This document shows, in pieces, positions 49,615-58,449 of a DNA stretch of 64,000 nucleotides. Position numbers and translations under genes: made by a program. Numbering within the stretch: the first letter of the stretch is position 1; every line of letters starts with the position of its first letter. A model generated the notes under the pieces. That model worked only from the letters and a program-made list of their open reading frames with translations. It had not been told where the DNA came from and did not search any database. The stretch comes from Candidatus Tectimicrobiota bacterium (lineage in GTDB: Bacteria > Tectomicrobia > Entotheonellia > Entotheonellales > Entotheonellaceae): assembly GCA_026005175.1 (NCBI GenBank), contig BPKO01000006.1, positions 62,001 through 126,000 on the forward strand, given 5' to 3'.

Positions 49615-50034
49615 GTGCGCGTGGGCGACATGATGCAAACCAACGTCATCACCGCTACCCCCGACATGTCCCTGGCCCAGGCGTGGCGCCTGATGCGCGA
49701 CAAGCGCATCCGCCACTTGCCGGTGGTCTCCGGCAAGCGCCTGGTGGGGATCGTCACCGACCGCGACCTGCGCGAGGCCATGCCCTCGCCGGCTACCACG
49801 CTGACGCGGGGCGAAATCGCCTACCAGCTCGACACCACCCCGGTAAAAACCTGCATGACCCGCGAGGTGGTTACCGTTACCCCGGATACCGACGTGGTAC
49901 AGGCGGCGCGCTTGCTGCTCGACCGCAAGTTCGGCTGCCTGCCGGTAGTGGAGCATCACCGCCTGGTGGGCATTGTCACCGAGATGGACTTCCTGCGCGC
50001 TTTTCTCGCCATGGCCCAGGGCCCGCAAGCGTAG
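49615..50034 (+). CDS. Two-CBS-domain protein, second copy
   Basis: A 139-residue CBS pair: GDMMQTNVITATPDMSLAQA, IRHLPVVSGKRLVGIVTDRD, VKTCMTREVVTVTPDTDVVQ, KFGCLPVVEHHRLVGIVTEM. Paralogous to 47992-48423. GTG 49615 follows AAGGAGAAG. Would bind an adenine nucleotide; partner unknown. The 3' end overlaps a candidate promoter for the ABC operon. Confidence 0.85.
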   Translation: MRVGDMMQTNVITATPDMSLAQAWRLMRDKRIRHLPVVSGKRLVGIVTDRDLREAMPSPATTLTRGEIAYQLDTTPVKTCMTREVVTVTPDTDVVQAARLLLDRKFGCLPVVEHHRLVGIVTEMDFLRAFLAMAQGPQA

Positions 50035-50035
50035 C

Positions 50036-50065
50036 TTGCTTCTCACACGCCAGGTTGCGTATACT
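50036..50065 (+). promoter_or_regulatory. Candidate promoter of first peptide-type ABC operon
   Basis: TTGCTT (50036-50041), 18-nt spacer, TATACT (50060-50065), beginning just after the stop codon of the CBS gene and 75 nt before ATG 50140. The same TTGCTT hexamer is seen at 16698. Confidence 0.5.
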
Positions 50066-50139
50066 GTGTGCCACACCGACACCGATGTGGCCCCGTGGTG
50101 GGGCGAAGCGAAGTTTGCAAAAAGAGGGACGAGGGAACG

Positions 50140-51786
50140 ATGAACACGGCGGAAATTCGTACCCAGACACCCCTGTGGACCCGCCGGCAGCTGCTGCAGA
50201 CCGCCGTTGGCGGCAGCGTGGCCGTGGCCACCCTGTACCCCGTGCTCGCCAGCACGCAAGAGTCGCCCAAGTATGGTGGCATCCTCAACGCCACCCACCG
50301 CGGCGATCCCCCCAGCCTGAGCATCCACGAAGAGGCCACCATCTCCACCGTGTGGCCGGCCATGCCTTGCTACAACAACCTGGTGCTCTTTGATCCCCTT
50401 AAGCCGCAAGAAAGCGCCGACACCATCATCGGCGAGCTGGCCGAAAGTTGGGAGTGGCAGGACGAGGGCCGCAGCCTCGTCTTCCACCTGCGCCGCGGCG
50501 TCAAGTGGCACGACGGCAAGCCCTTTACTTCCCGTGATGTGCAGTACACTTTCGACCTGGTGCGGGAAGCACCAGGCATGACGGCACGCCTGCGCGTCAA
50601 CCCGCGCAAGCTGTGGTACGAGAACGTGGAACGCATCGACACGCCGGATGCCTGGACGGCGATTTTCCGCTTGCAGCGGCCACAGCCCTCGCTGCTGGTG
50701 CTGCTGGCTTCGGGCTACTCGCCCATCTACCCGGCGCACGTGCCGCCCTCGGTGCTGCGCACCCGCTGCGTGGGGACCGGCCCCTTCCGGTTCAAAGAAT
50801 ACCGCCGCGGTGAGGTGCTGGAGCTGGAGCGCAACCCGGATTACTTCATCGAGGGGCGACCTTACCTCGACGGCATCCGTTACCTCATGATCAAGGACCG
50901 CGCCACGCGCACCGCGGCACTGCAGGCGCGGCAAGTCGACATCGCCTTTCCCGGCGAAACCACCAAGACCATTGCCGAGACCCTGCGCCGCAGCAACCCG
51001 GAGCTGGTGATCATCGAGACCAGCCAGAACGTCAACGACAACATCCTCATCAACTTCACGCGCTCGCCTTTTGACAACCCCGAACTGCGCCTCGCCATCA
51101 ACCTGGCCATCGACCGCAAAGCATACGTGCAAGCGGTCCACCAGGGTGGCGCCTTGCCCGGGGCCGCCATGCTGCCCAGGCCTTACGGGGTGTGGGGCCT
51201 GCCGGAAGAAGAAGTGGCCAAGCTGCCGGGCTACGGCGACCCGCGGGCCCAAAAAGAGGAGGCGCGGCAGATCCTGGGCAAGCTGGGCTACGGGCCGCGC
51301 AACCCGCTGCGCGTTACCATGTCGACGCGCGCTATCGCCATTTACGTCGACTTTGCCAGCTTTGTTATCGACCAGCTCAAGCAAGTGGGCATCGAGGCCA
51401 CCCTGGAGCAAGTGGAAACCGGCGTCTGGCACCCCAAAGTGACGCGCAAGGAGTACGAGCTGGCCGCTAACTTGACCGGCATTGGCCCCGACGACCCTGA
51501 CGCCAACTTCTTCGAAAACTACAAGTGCGGCTCGCCGCGCAACTACCCCGGCTACTGCAATCCCGAAGTGGACGCCTTCATCCTGGAGCAGTCGCAGCTT
51601 TCCGACGTAAGCAAGCGGCGGCAGCTCGTCCACGCCATTGACAAGCGCCTGCAGGAAGAGAGCGCGCGGCCCATCATGGGCTGGCGCATCGACTACTTCA
51701 CCATGTGGCCGCAGGTGAAGAATCTGGTCCCCCACCAGAGCATTTACAACTACGGCCGCATGCAGGAAGTCTGGCTGGCCACGTAA
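50140..51786 (+). CDS. Substrate-binding protein of peptide/nickel-type ABC importer
   Basis: A 548-residue solute-binding protein family 5. The N-terminus TRRQLLQTAVGGSVAVATLY is a Tat-like signal with RRQ. Fold markers: GELAESWEWQDEGRSLVFHL, LRRGVKWHDGKPFTSRDVQY (a family hallmark), VGTGPFRFKEYRRGEVLELE, LRLAINLAIDRKAYVQAVHQ, and ADPxDPDANFFENYKCGS seen as IGPDDPDANFFENYKCGSPR. It would deliver a peptide, opine or other organic ligand to the permeases at 51838-53704. ATG 50140 follows GAGGGAACG. No ATPase genes are in the operon, so a shared ATPase is needed. Confidence 0.88.
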   Translation: MNTAEIRTQTPLWTRRQLLQTAVGGSVAVATLYPVLASTQESPKYGGILNATHRGDPPSLSIHEEATISTVWPAMPCYNNLVLFDPLKPQESADTIIGELAESWEWQDEGRSLVFHLRRGVKWHDGKPFTSRDVQYTFDLVREAPGMTARLRVNPRKLWYENVERIDTPDAWTAIFRLQRPQPSLLVLLASGYSPIYPAHVPPSVLRTRCVGTGPFRFKEYRRGEVLELERNPDYFIEGRPYLDGIRYLMIKDRATRTAALQARQVDIAFPGETTKTIAETLRRSNPELVIIETSQNVNDNILINFTRSPFDNPELRLAINLAIDRKAYVQAVHQGGALPGAAMLPRPYGVWGLPEEEVAKLPGYGDPRAQKEEARQILGKLGYGPRNPLRVTMSTRAIAIYVDFASFVIDQLKQVGIEATLEQVETGVWHPKVTRKEYELAANLTGIGPDDPDANFFENYKCGSPRNYPGYCNPEVDAFILEQSQLSDVSKRRQLVHAIDKRLQEESARPIMGWRIDYFTMWPQVKNLVPHQSIYNYGRMQEVWLAT

Positions 51787-51793
51787 GCGCCGC

Positions 51794-51817
51794 GCCGCAG
51801 GGCTTTTGCCCTGCGGC
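51794..51817 (+). promoter_or_regulatory. Intra-operon hairpin
   Basis: GCCGCAGGGC and GCCCTGCGGC form a perfect 10-bp stem around TTTT, between the binding-protein stop and the permease start. Such stems often stabilise the upstream message so that binding protein exceeds permease. Confidence 0.5.
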
Positions 51818-51837
51818 CAAGCAAGAAGGGAAAAGGC

Positions 51838-52788
51838 GTGCACGCATACTTGCTGCGACGGCTGGCAGGCAGCGTGCTGACCCTGCTGGGGATGTCGATG
51901 ATCATCTTTGCCCTTTTGCGCCTGGCGCCGGGCAACATCGTCGACATCCTCTTTGACTCGGCGGGCTACGTTGACCCTGCCGACAAGCAGCTGCTCATGC
52001 GCGACTTGGGGCTGGACAGGCCGCTGGTGGTGCAGTACGTGTCGTGGCTTGGCAACTTGCTGCGCGGCGACCTGGGCAAGTCGTACCACTACGACATCGC
52101 TGCCTGGGAAATCATCCGGCCGCGCATCCCGGTGACGGTGGAACTGGCGCTGCTGGCCATCGTGGTTACCGTGCTCATTGGCGTGCCAGCGGGGGTAATC
52201 AGCGCCATCCGCCAGGACACGTGGATCGACTACGCCTTTCGCGTCTTCAGCCTGGCCGGCCTGTCGATGCCCGCTTTCTGGCTGGGCATGCTCATCATCT
52301 TGCTGCTGGTGCAGGGCTTTGCCTGGATGCCCTCGCTGCTGTACGTGTCGCCTTTTGAGGACCTGCGCGCCCACCTGCTGCAGTTTCTGTTCCCGGCCCT
52401 GGCGGTGGGCTACCGCAGCTCGGCTCTCATCATGCGCATTACCCGCTCCTCGCTGCTGGAAGTGCTGCGCGAGGACTACATCCGCACCGCCTGGGCCAAG
52501 GGGCTGCCCGAGCGGGCGGTGGTGTTTCGCCACGCCCTCAAAAACGCCTTGCTGCCGGTGGTGACGGTAATCGGCATCGAGTTTGCTTTTCTCATCGGCG
52601 GGTTGGTGGTGACGGAAACCGTCTTCAACCTCCCCGGGGTGGCCCGCTTCCTGGTGGAGGCCATCTTGTGGCGCGACTACCCGGTGGTGCAAAACCTGGT
52701 GATGTTCATCGCCATCGTGGTGGTCACCACCAACCTGATCGTCGACGTGCTCTACGCCTGGCTTGATCCACGGGTGCGCTATGAGTGA
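51838..52788 (+). CDS. DppB-type ABC permease
   Basis: A 316-residue membrane permease of the DppB/OppB family. The start is GTG after AGGGAAAAGG. Motifs: N-terminal RLAGSVLTLLGMSMIIFALL, GLDRPLVVQYVSWLGNLLRG, DLGKSYHYDIAAWEIIRPRI, EDYIRTAWAKGLPERAVVFR (EAA loop that touches the ATPase), and YPVVQNLVMFIAIVVVTTNL. About six membrane helices. The stop overlaps DppC's start (ATGAGTGA). Confidence 0.9.
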   Translation: MHAYLLRRLAGSVLTLLGMSMIIFALLRLAPGNIVDILFDSAGYVDPADKQLLMRDLGLDRPLVVQYVSWLGNLLRGDLGKSYHYDIAAWEIIRPRIPVTVELALLAIVVTVLIGVPAGVISAIRQDTWIDYAFRVFSLAGLSMPAFWLGMLIILLLVQGFAWMPSLLYVSPFEDLRAHLLQFLFPALAVGYRSSALIMRITRSSLLEVLREDYIRTAWAKGLPERAVVFRHALKNALLPVVTVIGIEFAFLIGGLVVTETVFNLPGVARFLVEAILWRDYPVVQNLVMFIAIVVVTTNLIVDVLYAWLDPRVRYE

Positions 52789-53704
52789 CACTTCTTCCTT
52801 GACGCGTCCTTCGCGGTTGCCCACCGCAATCCCGCAAGCGGCTAAAGAAAGGCGCCGCCGCCGCTGGCTGCGGCAGCTCAAGCGTTTCTTCCAGCGCAAG
52901 CCGCTGGGCGCCACGGGGGGACTCATCGTCTTGCTGCTGGTGCTGACGGCGATAGGGGCCGAGTGGCTGGCTACCCATGACCCGACGCGCACCCATGCCA
53001 CCCAGACGCTGCGCCCCCCGGGGGCGGCTTTCTGGCTGGGCACCGACCACCTGGGCCGTGACATTTACAGCCGCATCGTCTACGGTGCCCGGGTGTCGCT
53101 GGCGGTGGGCCTGGGCTCGACGCTGCTGGGCGCCATCGTGGGCGGCATGGTGGGGCTGTGGAGCGGCTACCTGGGCGGCCGCACCGACCTTATCACGCAG
53201 CGCTTTCTTGACATGATGCAGGCCCTGCCCTTGCTCGTGCTGGCCCTGGTGATGTCGGCCGCACTGGGACCGGCCATCCACAACGCCATTCTCGCCATTT
53301 CCATCCCGCTCATCCCGCGCGCGGCGCGGGTGATCCGCTCCAGCACCCTGTCGATTCGCGAGATGGCTTACATCGAGGCGGCCCGCGCCATCGGCGTGCC
53401 GCAGCTGCGCATCGTCTTTCGCCACGTGTTGCCCAACACCCTGGGGCCGTTTATCGTGCTGGCCACCGCGCAGCTGGGCAGCGCCATTTTGGTCGAGGCG
53501 TCGCTGAGCTTTCTGGGCCTGGGCATCCCCGAGCCTTACCCCTCTTGGGGGCGCATGCTCTCCGTCTCGGCCGCCGAGTATGCCCAGAAAGCGCCCTGGC
53601 TGGTCATCTTTCCCGGAGTGGCCATCAGCCTGAGCGTCTTTGGCTTTAACCTCCTTGGTGACGCCCTGCGCGACGTGCTCGATCCCAAGCTGCGGCTGCA
53701 GTAA
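52781..53704 (+). CDS. DppC-type ABC permease
   Basis: A 307-residue membrane permease with the DppC N-terminal cytosolic stretch (RRRRWLRQLKRFFQRKPLGA) and helix GGLIVLLLVLTAIGAEWLAT. Core: FWLGTDHLGRDIYSRIVYGA (DppC hallmark), MQALPLLVLALVMSAALGP, and YIEAARAIGVPQLRIVFRHV (EAA loop). ATG 52781 overlaps the previous stop. A -35/-10 pair for the next operon begins 8 nt after the stop. Confidence 0.9.
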   Translation: MSDTSSLTRPSRLPTAIPQAAKERRRRRWLRQLKRFFQRKPLGATGGLIVLLLVLTAIGAEWLATHDPTRTHATQTLRPPGAAFWLGTDHLGRDIYSRIVYGARVSLAVGLGSTLLGAIVGGMVGLWSGYLGGRTDLITQRFLDMMQALPLLVLALVMSAALGPAIHNAILAISIPLIPRAARVIRSSTLSIREMAYIEAARAIGVPQLRIVFRHVLPNTLGPFIVLATAQLGSAILVEASLSFLGLGIPEPYPSWGRMLSVSAAEYAQKAPWLVIFPGVAISLSVFGFNLLGDALRDVLDPKLRLQ

Positions 53705-53712
53705 GTCGCGGC

Positions 53713-53741
53713 TTGACACCGCCTGCCGGAAGGCCTATAAG
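53713..53741 (+). promoter_or_regulatory. Strong sigma-70 promoter with long leader
   Basis: TTGACA (53713-53718), 17-nt spacer, TATAAG (53736-53741): perfect -35 and one mismatch in the -10. Transcription would start near 53749, so the leader to ATG 53971 is about 220 nt. It contains a GC hairpin, CCGCGGCGC (53924-53932) with GCGCCGCGG (53937-53945), 25 nt before the ATG. No known riboswitch was recognised. Confidence 0.65.
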
Positions 53742-53970
53742 CAGGAGTGACAGCACCACGGAGCGACTTCCCGGTGCGACAGACGACGCGTGATGAGCAG
53801 CGCAACGCAGGTGCAGGGTGCTGTCTTGCCTCCCAAGCCCAGTCCCGGCGCTGCCTGCGCTCTGCCTTTTAGCTTACACGCGTAACCGTGAGCTTGGTTG
53901 TTGCTAGCAAGGTGGCACGTGCGCCGCGGCGCAGGCGCGCCGCGGGCTTAGGCGCCAAGAGGAGACTGCC

Positions 53971-55677
53971 ATGATGCTTTCACGCCGGGCGTTGTTACAA
54001 AAAGCTGCCGCCGCTGGCTTCCTGCTGGCCGGCGGCGCGGGCCTGCGCTTTGCCTCGTCGGCGCGGGCCGCAGCGGGCAAAACCGTGCCTTTTGCGCAGT
54101 ACTTCTACGCCAATCCCCCGCAGGCCTGGAGCGAGGCGGAGGTGCGCCGCGGCGGCCAGGTCACGTTTGTTTTTTCCGGCGACCCGCCACACTTTGACCC
54201 GGCGCTTACCACCTCCTGGTACATGCTGGGGGCCGTGGGGCCGGTGTACGACCGCCTCATTCGCCCCAAGTGGGGGGACTACGCCAACCCCAACACCCCG
54301 GAGATCGTGCCCGATCTGGCCGAGCGCTGGGAGGTGTCGCCCGACGAACTCACCTATACGTTTTACTTGCGGCGCGGCGTGCGCTGGCACGACGTGCCGC
54401 CGGTCAACGGCCGCGAGTTCGTGGCCGACGACGTCAAGTTCACTTTCGAGCGCTACCGCGGCTCGGTGGTCGACTTCCTGGTGGCGCCCATCCGCAGCAT
54501 CGAGACGCCCGACAAGTACACGGTGCGCCTTACGCTCAAAGAGCGCAGCCCGGGCTTCTTCCCCAACCTGGCTTCCACGTACGCCGTTATCACCCCGCGC
54601 GAGGTGGTAGAGCGCGACGGCGACCTGAAAAAAACGCTCATCGGCACCGGTCCTTTCATTCTCAAAGAATACGTCCCCAAGACCCACCTTACTTACGTGC
54701 GCAACCCGCACTTTCGCGACCCGGGGCAGCCTTACCTCGACAGCTACCGTATCGTCATCATTCCCGACGAATCGGCGCGCGTCGCCGCCTTTCGCGCCGG
54801 GGAAATCGACTACTTGTGGACCAACGACGTCGAGATCATCAAGGCGGTACTCGCCTCGCACCCCAAGACGGTGGTGCACCGCTATCACATTCCGGCCGCC
54901 TCGTTCCATATTGCGTTTCGCCTCGACAAGGATCCTTACCGCGACGTGCGGGTGCGGCGGGCTATCTCCATGGCCATCAACCGCGAGGAGATGAACCAGC
55001 TCGTCTACGCCGGGCAGGGGCGCGCGTACGCCCTGGGCATTCCCTGGCCGGTGGCGTTTGACGACTGGCCCAACAAGGAAGCTTACGGCCCCTACTACCA
55101 GTACAATCCCCAGCGTGCCCGCGCCTTGCTGCGCGAGGCCGGCTACGGGCGCGGCTTCAAAGCCAAGCTGATTTACTACGCTTATGGCGACGACCGCGTG
55201 CTGCAAGCGGAGATGATCCAGAACTACTTGGGCGACATCGGCATCCAGGTGGAAGTGGCGCGGCTCGACTACGGGGTGTGGATCGACCAGTACCTCAAGG
55301 GCAAGTTCGAGGACATGGCGCTAGGCTTCACCGTGCCGGCCGGCGGCATGGAGCTGGGCCACGACTGGACGTACGAGCTCATGCGCTGCCAGGGGGTGAA
55401 GAATAGCTGGCACATCTGCGACCCCGAGCTCGACGCCCTCCTCGAGGCGCAGCGCGAGGAGACCGATCCGGCAAAGCGGCGCGCCATTTTTCGCCAGATC
55501 TGGGACAAGGAAGTCACCAACGTCTACCGCGCTTACATCGCCCAGGAAGTGCGCTTCAACATGTGGCACCCGTGGGTGCGCAACACCATGGGCTGGGGAG
55601 GCTACCGCTGGGATCTCCTCACCTATGGCAGCTCGCACATCCGCACCGTGTGGGTGGATGAGCGCCTGAAAGGCTAA
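53971..55677 (+). CDS. Substrate-binding protein of second peptide-type ABC importer
   Basis: A 568-residue solute-binding protein family 5 with Tat-like N-terminus MMLSRRALLQKAAAAGFLLA. Landmarks: FSGDPPHFDPALTTSWYMLG, LYTFYLRRGVRWHDVPPVNG read as TYTFYLRRGVRWHDV, LIGTGPFILKEYVPKTHLTY, VRRAISMAINREEMNQLVYA, and EVRFNMWHPWVRNTMGWGGY. Differs enough from the protein at 50140 to expect another ligand. AAGAGGAG lies 7 nt before the ATG. Followed by its own DppB/DppC pair. Confidence 0.88.
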   Translation: MMLSRRALLQKAAAAGFLLAGGAGLRFASSARAAAGKTVPFAQYFYANPPQAWSEAEVRRGGQVTFVFSGDPPHFDPALTTSWYMLGAVGPVYDRLIRPKWGDYANPNTPEIVPDLAERWEVSPDELTYTFYLRRGVRWHDVPPVNGREFVADDVKFTFERYRGSVVDFLVAPIRSIETPDKYTVRLTLKERSPGFFPNLASTYAVITPREVVERDGDLKKTLIGTGPFILKEYVPKTHLTYVRNPHFRDPGQPYLDSYRIVIIPDESARVAAFRAGEIDYLWTNDVEIIKAVLASHPKTVVHRYHIPAASFHIAFRLDKDPYRDVRVRRAISMAINREEMNQLVYAGQGRAYALGIPWPVAFDDWPNKEAYGPYYQYNPQRARALLREAGYGRGFKAKLIYYAYGDDRVLQAEMIQNYLGDIGIQVEVARLDYGVWIDQYLKGKFEDMALGFTVPAGGMELGHDWTYELMRCQGVKNSWHICDPELDALLEAQREETDPAKRRAIFRQIWDKEVTNVYRAYIAQEVRFNMWHPWVRNTMGWGGYRWDLLTYGSSHIRTVWVDERLKG

Positions 55678-55727
55678 CGCCAGGGGGCGGCGGCAGGCCG
55701 TGCCGCCGCCCTGAGGGAGGCTGCGCG

Positions 55728-56679
55728 GTGGGGACGTACATCGTCAAGCGGCTGCTGCTGAGCTTGCCCCTGCTGGTGCTGGTAAGCCTGCTGGCGTTTT
55801 CGATCATCCGCATCGTGCCAGGGGACGTGGTGATGCTTATGCTCGCCGAAGTGGGCAACCTGCGGCCCGAGCAGCTGGCGCAGCTGCGCGCCGAACTGGG
55901 CCTGGACCAGCCCTTCTTGGCGCAGTTCCTGCGCTGGCTGCAGGGCGTGGTGCAGGGAGACCTGGGAACGTCCATCTGGACCGGGCGGACGGTGGGCGGC
56001 GAGCTGCTGCGCACGTTGCCAGTCACTGCCGAGCTGGCGTTTTTTTCCCTCGTCATTGCCCTGCTGGTGGCCATTCCCATCGGCATTCTCTCGGCAGTGC
56101 GCCGCAACACCCTGCTTGACTACGCTGGCCGCTTTGTGGCCATCGTCGGCCTCTCGGTGCCGGAGTTTGCCCTGGCCACTATTGCCTTGCTGCTGCTGTC
56201 GCTTTACGTAGGCTGGATCCCGTCGCTGGTCTACGTGCCGCTGTGGGAAGACCCCTTGCGGAACCTGGGCACCATGGCCTTGCCCTCGCTCATTCTTGGT
56301 TTTTCCCTGGCGGCGGTGATCATGCGCATGACGCGCTCGGCCATGCTCGAAGTGCTGCGCGAGGATTACGTGCGCACGGCGCGGGCCCAAGGGCTTACCG
56401 GAGCGGGCGGTGGTGCTGCGGCATGCCTTGAAAAACGCCTTTATCCCCATCATTACCCTGATTGGCATCCAGGCTCGCCGCCTCATCGGCAGCACGGTGG
56501 TAATCGAGACCATTTTTGCCCTGCCCGGCCTCGGGCGCCTCACCATCGACGCCTTGCTCAACCGCGACTTCACGCAGCTGCAAGGCTGCATTCTCTTCAT
56601 TGCCTTGGTCGTCGTGCTGCTCAATCTTGTCGTGGACCTCTCTTATGCCTGGTTCGACCCGCGCATCCGCTACCGCTGA
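55728..56679 (+). CDS. DppB-type ABC permease, second operon (one frameshift)
   Basis: About 317 residues. Start GTG 55728 after GAGGGAGG. Blocks: TYIVKRLLLSLPLLVLVSLL, GLDQPFLAQFLRWLQGVVQG, DLGTSIWTGRTVGGELLRTL, EVLREDYVRTARAQGL, then an indel near 56400 and VVLRHALKNAFIPIITLIGI, ending LVVDLSYAWFDPRIRYR. The break lies inside the EAA loop (ARAQGL/VVLRHAL), which is otherwise typical. Confidence 0.86.
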
Positions 56680-56693
56680 GGCAAGATGACGCT

Positions 56694-57597
56694 ATGACCT
56701 CGCCTGCAACCACCACGGCGACGCCCCCGCTTTCCCAGCGCTCGCGCCGGCACTGGGGAGCGCAGGTGCTGCGGCTCCTGCGCCGCCACCCTGCCGGAGC
56801 GCTAAGTCTGGCCATCACGGTGGCTATTGTGCTGGTGGCGGTGTTTGCCGACGTGCTGGCGCCGTACGACCCGACACGCATTGCCGCCGGCCCCCCGCTT
56901 GGCCCCACCGAGCTGGCGCCATCCCTTTGGGACTGACCAGCTGGGCCGCGACCTGCTGAGCCGCGTCATTGCCGGAGCACGCACCGCGGTGTTTCTCAGC
57001 ACGGTTTCTATTCTCGCCGGCAGCCTGGTGGGAACGTGTATTGGCCTGGTTTCGGGCTGGCTGGAAGGCACGGTGGACCAGGTGTTGCAACGCTTCATCG
57101 ACGCCCTCATGGCCGTGCCCGGCCTGGTGCTGGCCCTGGCCCTGGTGGCCATGCTCGGCCCCGGGTTTAGCAAAATCGTCCTTGCCCTTTCCGTATTTAC
57201 CATTCCCACGGTCACCCGCACGGTGCGCGGCACGGTGCTGTCGGCCAAGCAAAACGTCTACGTAGAGGCAGCGCAAGCGCTGGGCGCTTCGCAGCTGCGC
57301 CTGCTCTGGCGCCATATTTTCCCCAACGTTACGGCGCCGCTGATCGTGGTGATGACCGTGCAGCTGGGCACGGTGATTCTGGGCGAAGCGGCGCTTAGCT
57401 TCCTCGGGCTTGGCGTGCAACCGCCGGCCGTGTCATGGGGGCAGATGCTGAGCGGGCAGGCGCGGCGCCTCATGGAGCAGGCCCCCTGGCTGGTGGTTTT
57501 CCCCACCCTGGCCCTCAGCCTGACGGTGCTGGCCATCAACTTCCTGGGCGACATGCTGCGCGACGTCTGGGATCCCAAGCTGCGCGGCAGCCAGTAG
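56694..57597 (+). CDS. DppC-type ABC permease, second operon (one frameshift)
   Basis: About 300 residues. N-terminal cytosolic stretch RRHWGAQVLRLLRRHPAGAL, one helix, then an indel near 56920 and HPFGTDQLGRDLLSRVIAGA (DppC hallmark), FIDALMAVPGLVLALALVAM, VYVEAAQALGASQLRLLWRH (EAA loop), LGEAALSFLGLGVQPPAVSW. ATG 56694 begins 14 nt after the previous stop. No ATPase gene follows; the next gene is a Crp/Fnr regulator. Confidence 0.86.
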
Positions 57598-57682
57598 ATT
57601 CCAGCGGGCCGGCGTTTGCACCCCCTGCCCCCGCCTGTTATGCTGGTGACGTACCCTGTCGCCAGGGCAAGGGGACGGAGCA

Positions 57683-58420
57683 ATGGACCCTGCCGAGTTG
57701 CCGGTGCCGCCCGACTTCCTGCAGCAGGTCCGTTTTTTCCAGGGCTTGAGCGAGGCCGAAGCTGCCGCCGTGCTTGACGCCGCGTGGCCGCGCCGCGTGG
57801 CGCGGGACGGCTTTTTCTTTCACCAGCACGACACGGCCACCACCCTCTACGTGCTGCGGCAGGGACAAGTCAAGCTCTCCCAGCTCACCCCCGAAGGCCA
57901 CCAGGTCCTCTTGCGCTACGTGGGACCAGGCGAGATGTTTGGCGGCATCGCCGTGCTGGCCCAGAGCGCCTACCCGGTGTCGGCGCAGGCTGTGGAGGAC
58001 TCCCTGGCCCTGGCCTGGGATGGCGAGCGCATGGCACGGCTCATGGAGCGGTATCCCCGCCTGGCCCTCAACGCCCTGCGCCTGGTCGCAGCGCGCTTTC
58101 GCGAGCTTCAGGACCGCTACCGCGAGCTGGCCACCGAGCGCGTCGAGCGCCGCGTGGCGCGGGCCCTCCTGCGCCTGGCACGCCACCGCGGCCGCAAGGT
58201 GCCCGCGGGGGTGCTCATCGACTTGCCGCTGTCGCGCCAGGACCTGGCCGAGCTCACCGGCACCACCCTTTACACCGTGAGCCGCCTTCTCAGCCGCTGG
58301 GACCAGCAGGGCCTGCTGCACGCCGGGCGCGAACGCGTGCTCATCCGCACCCCACACGAGCTGGAGCGCATCGCCGAAGACCTGCCGCCTTCTGCCCCCT
58401 TGCCTCCCGCCGGCGAATAG
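57683..58420 (+). CDS. Crp/Fnr-family transcription regulator
   Basis: A 245-residue regulator. The cNMP-like beta-barrel occupies about 20-130 (FFHQHDTATTLYVLRQGQVK, YVGPGEMFGGIAVLAQSAYP), then the dimerisation helix (ELQDRYRELATERVERRVAR) and a winged helix with LSRQDLAELTGTTLYTVSRL as recognition region and SRWDQQGLLHAGRERVLIR as wing. FNR-type N-terminal cysteines are absent, so oxygen is probably not sensed by a 4Fe-4S cluster; heme, NO or nucleotide sensing is possible as in DNR/NNR-like members. Position between an ABC operon and nosZ, and an FNR-type palindrome at 59741-59760, suggest it controls nos genes. ATG 57683, GGACGGAGC upstream. Confidence 0.88.
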   Translation: MDPAELPVPPDFLQQVRFFQGLSEAEAAAVLDAAWPRRVARDGFFFHQHDTATTLYVLRQGQVKLSQLTPEGHQVLLRYVGPGEMFGGIAVLAQSAYPVSAQAVEDSLALAWDGERMARLMERYPRLALNALRLVAARFRELQDRYRELATERVERRVARALLRLARHRGRKVPAGVLIDLPLSRQDLAELTGTTLYTVSRLLSRWDQQGLLHAGRERVLIRTPHELERIAEDLPPSAPLPPAGE

Positions 58421-58449
58421 GGGCAGCCCCATGGCGGCCCTCGACGTCC

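Noticed and set aside
49396-53064. A 1,222-codon open frame on the minus strand
   Set aside because: It lies opposite the CBS, binding-protein and DppB/DppC genes, has biased low-complexity composition (many His, Gln, Arg) and no domain; such antisense frames arise from GC-rich codon use.
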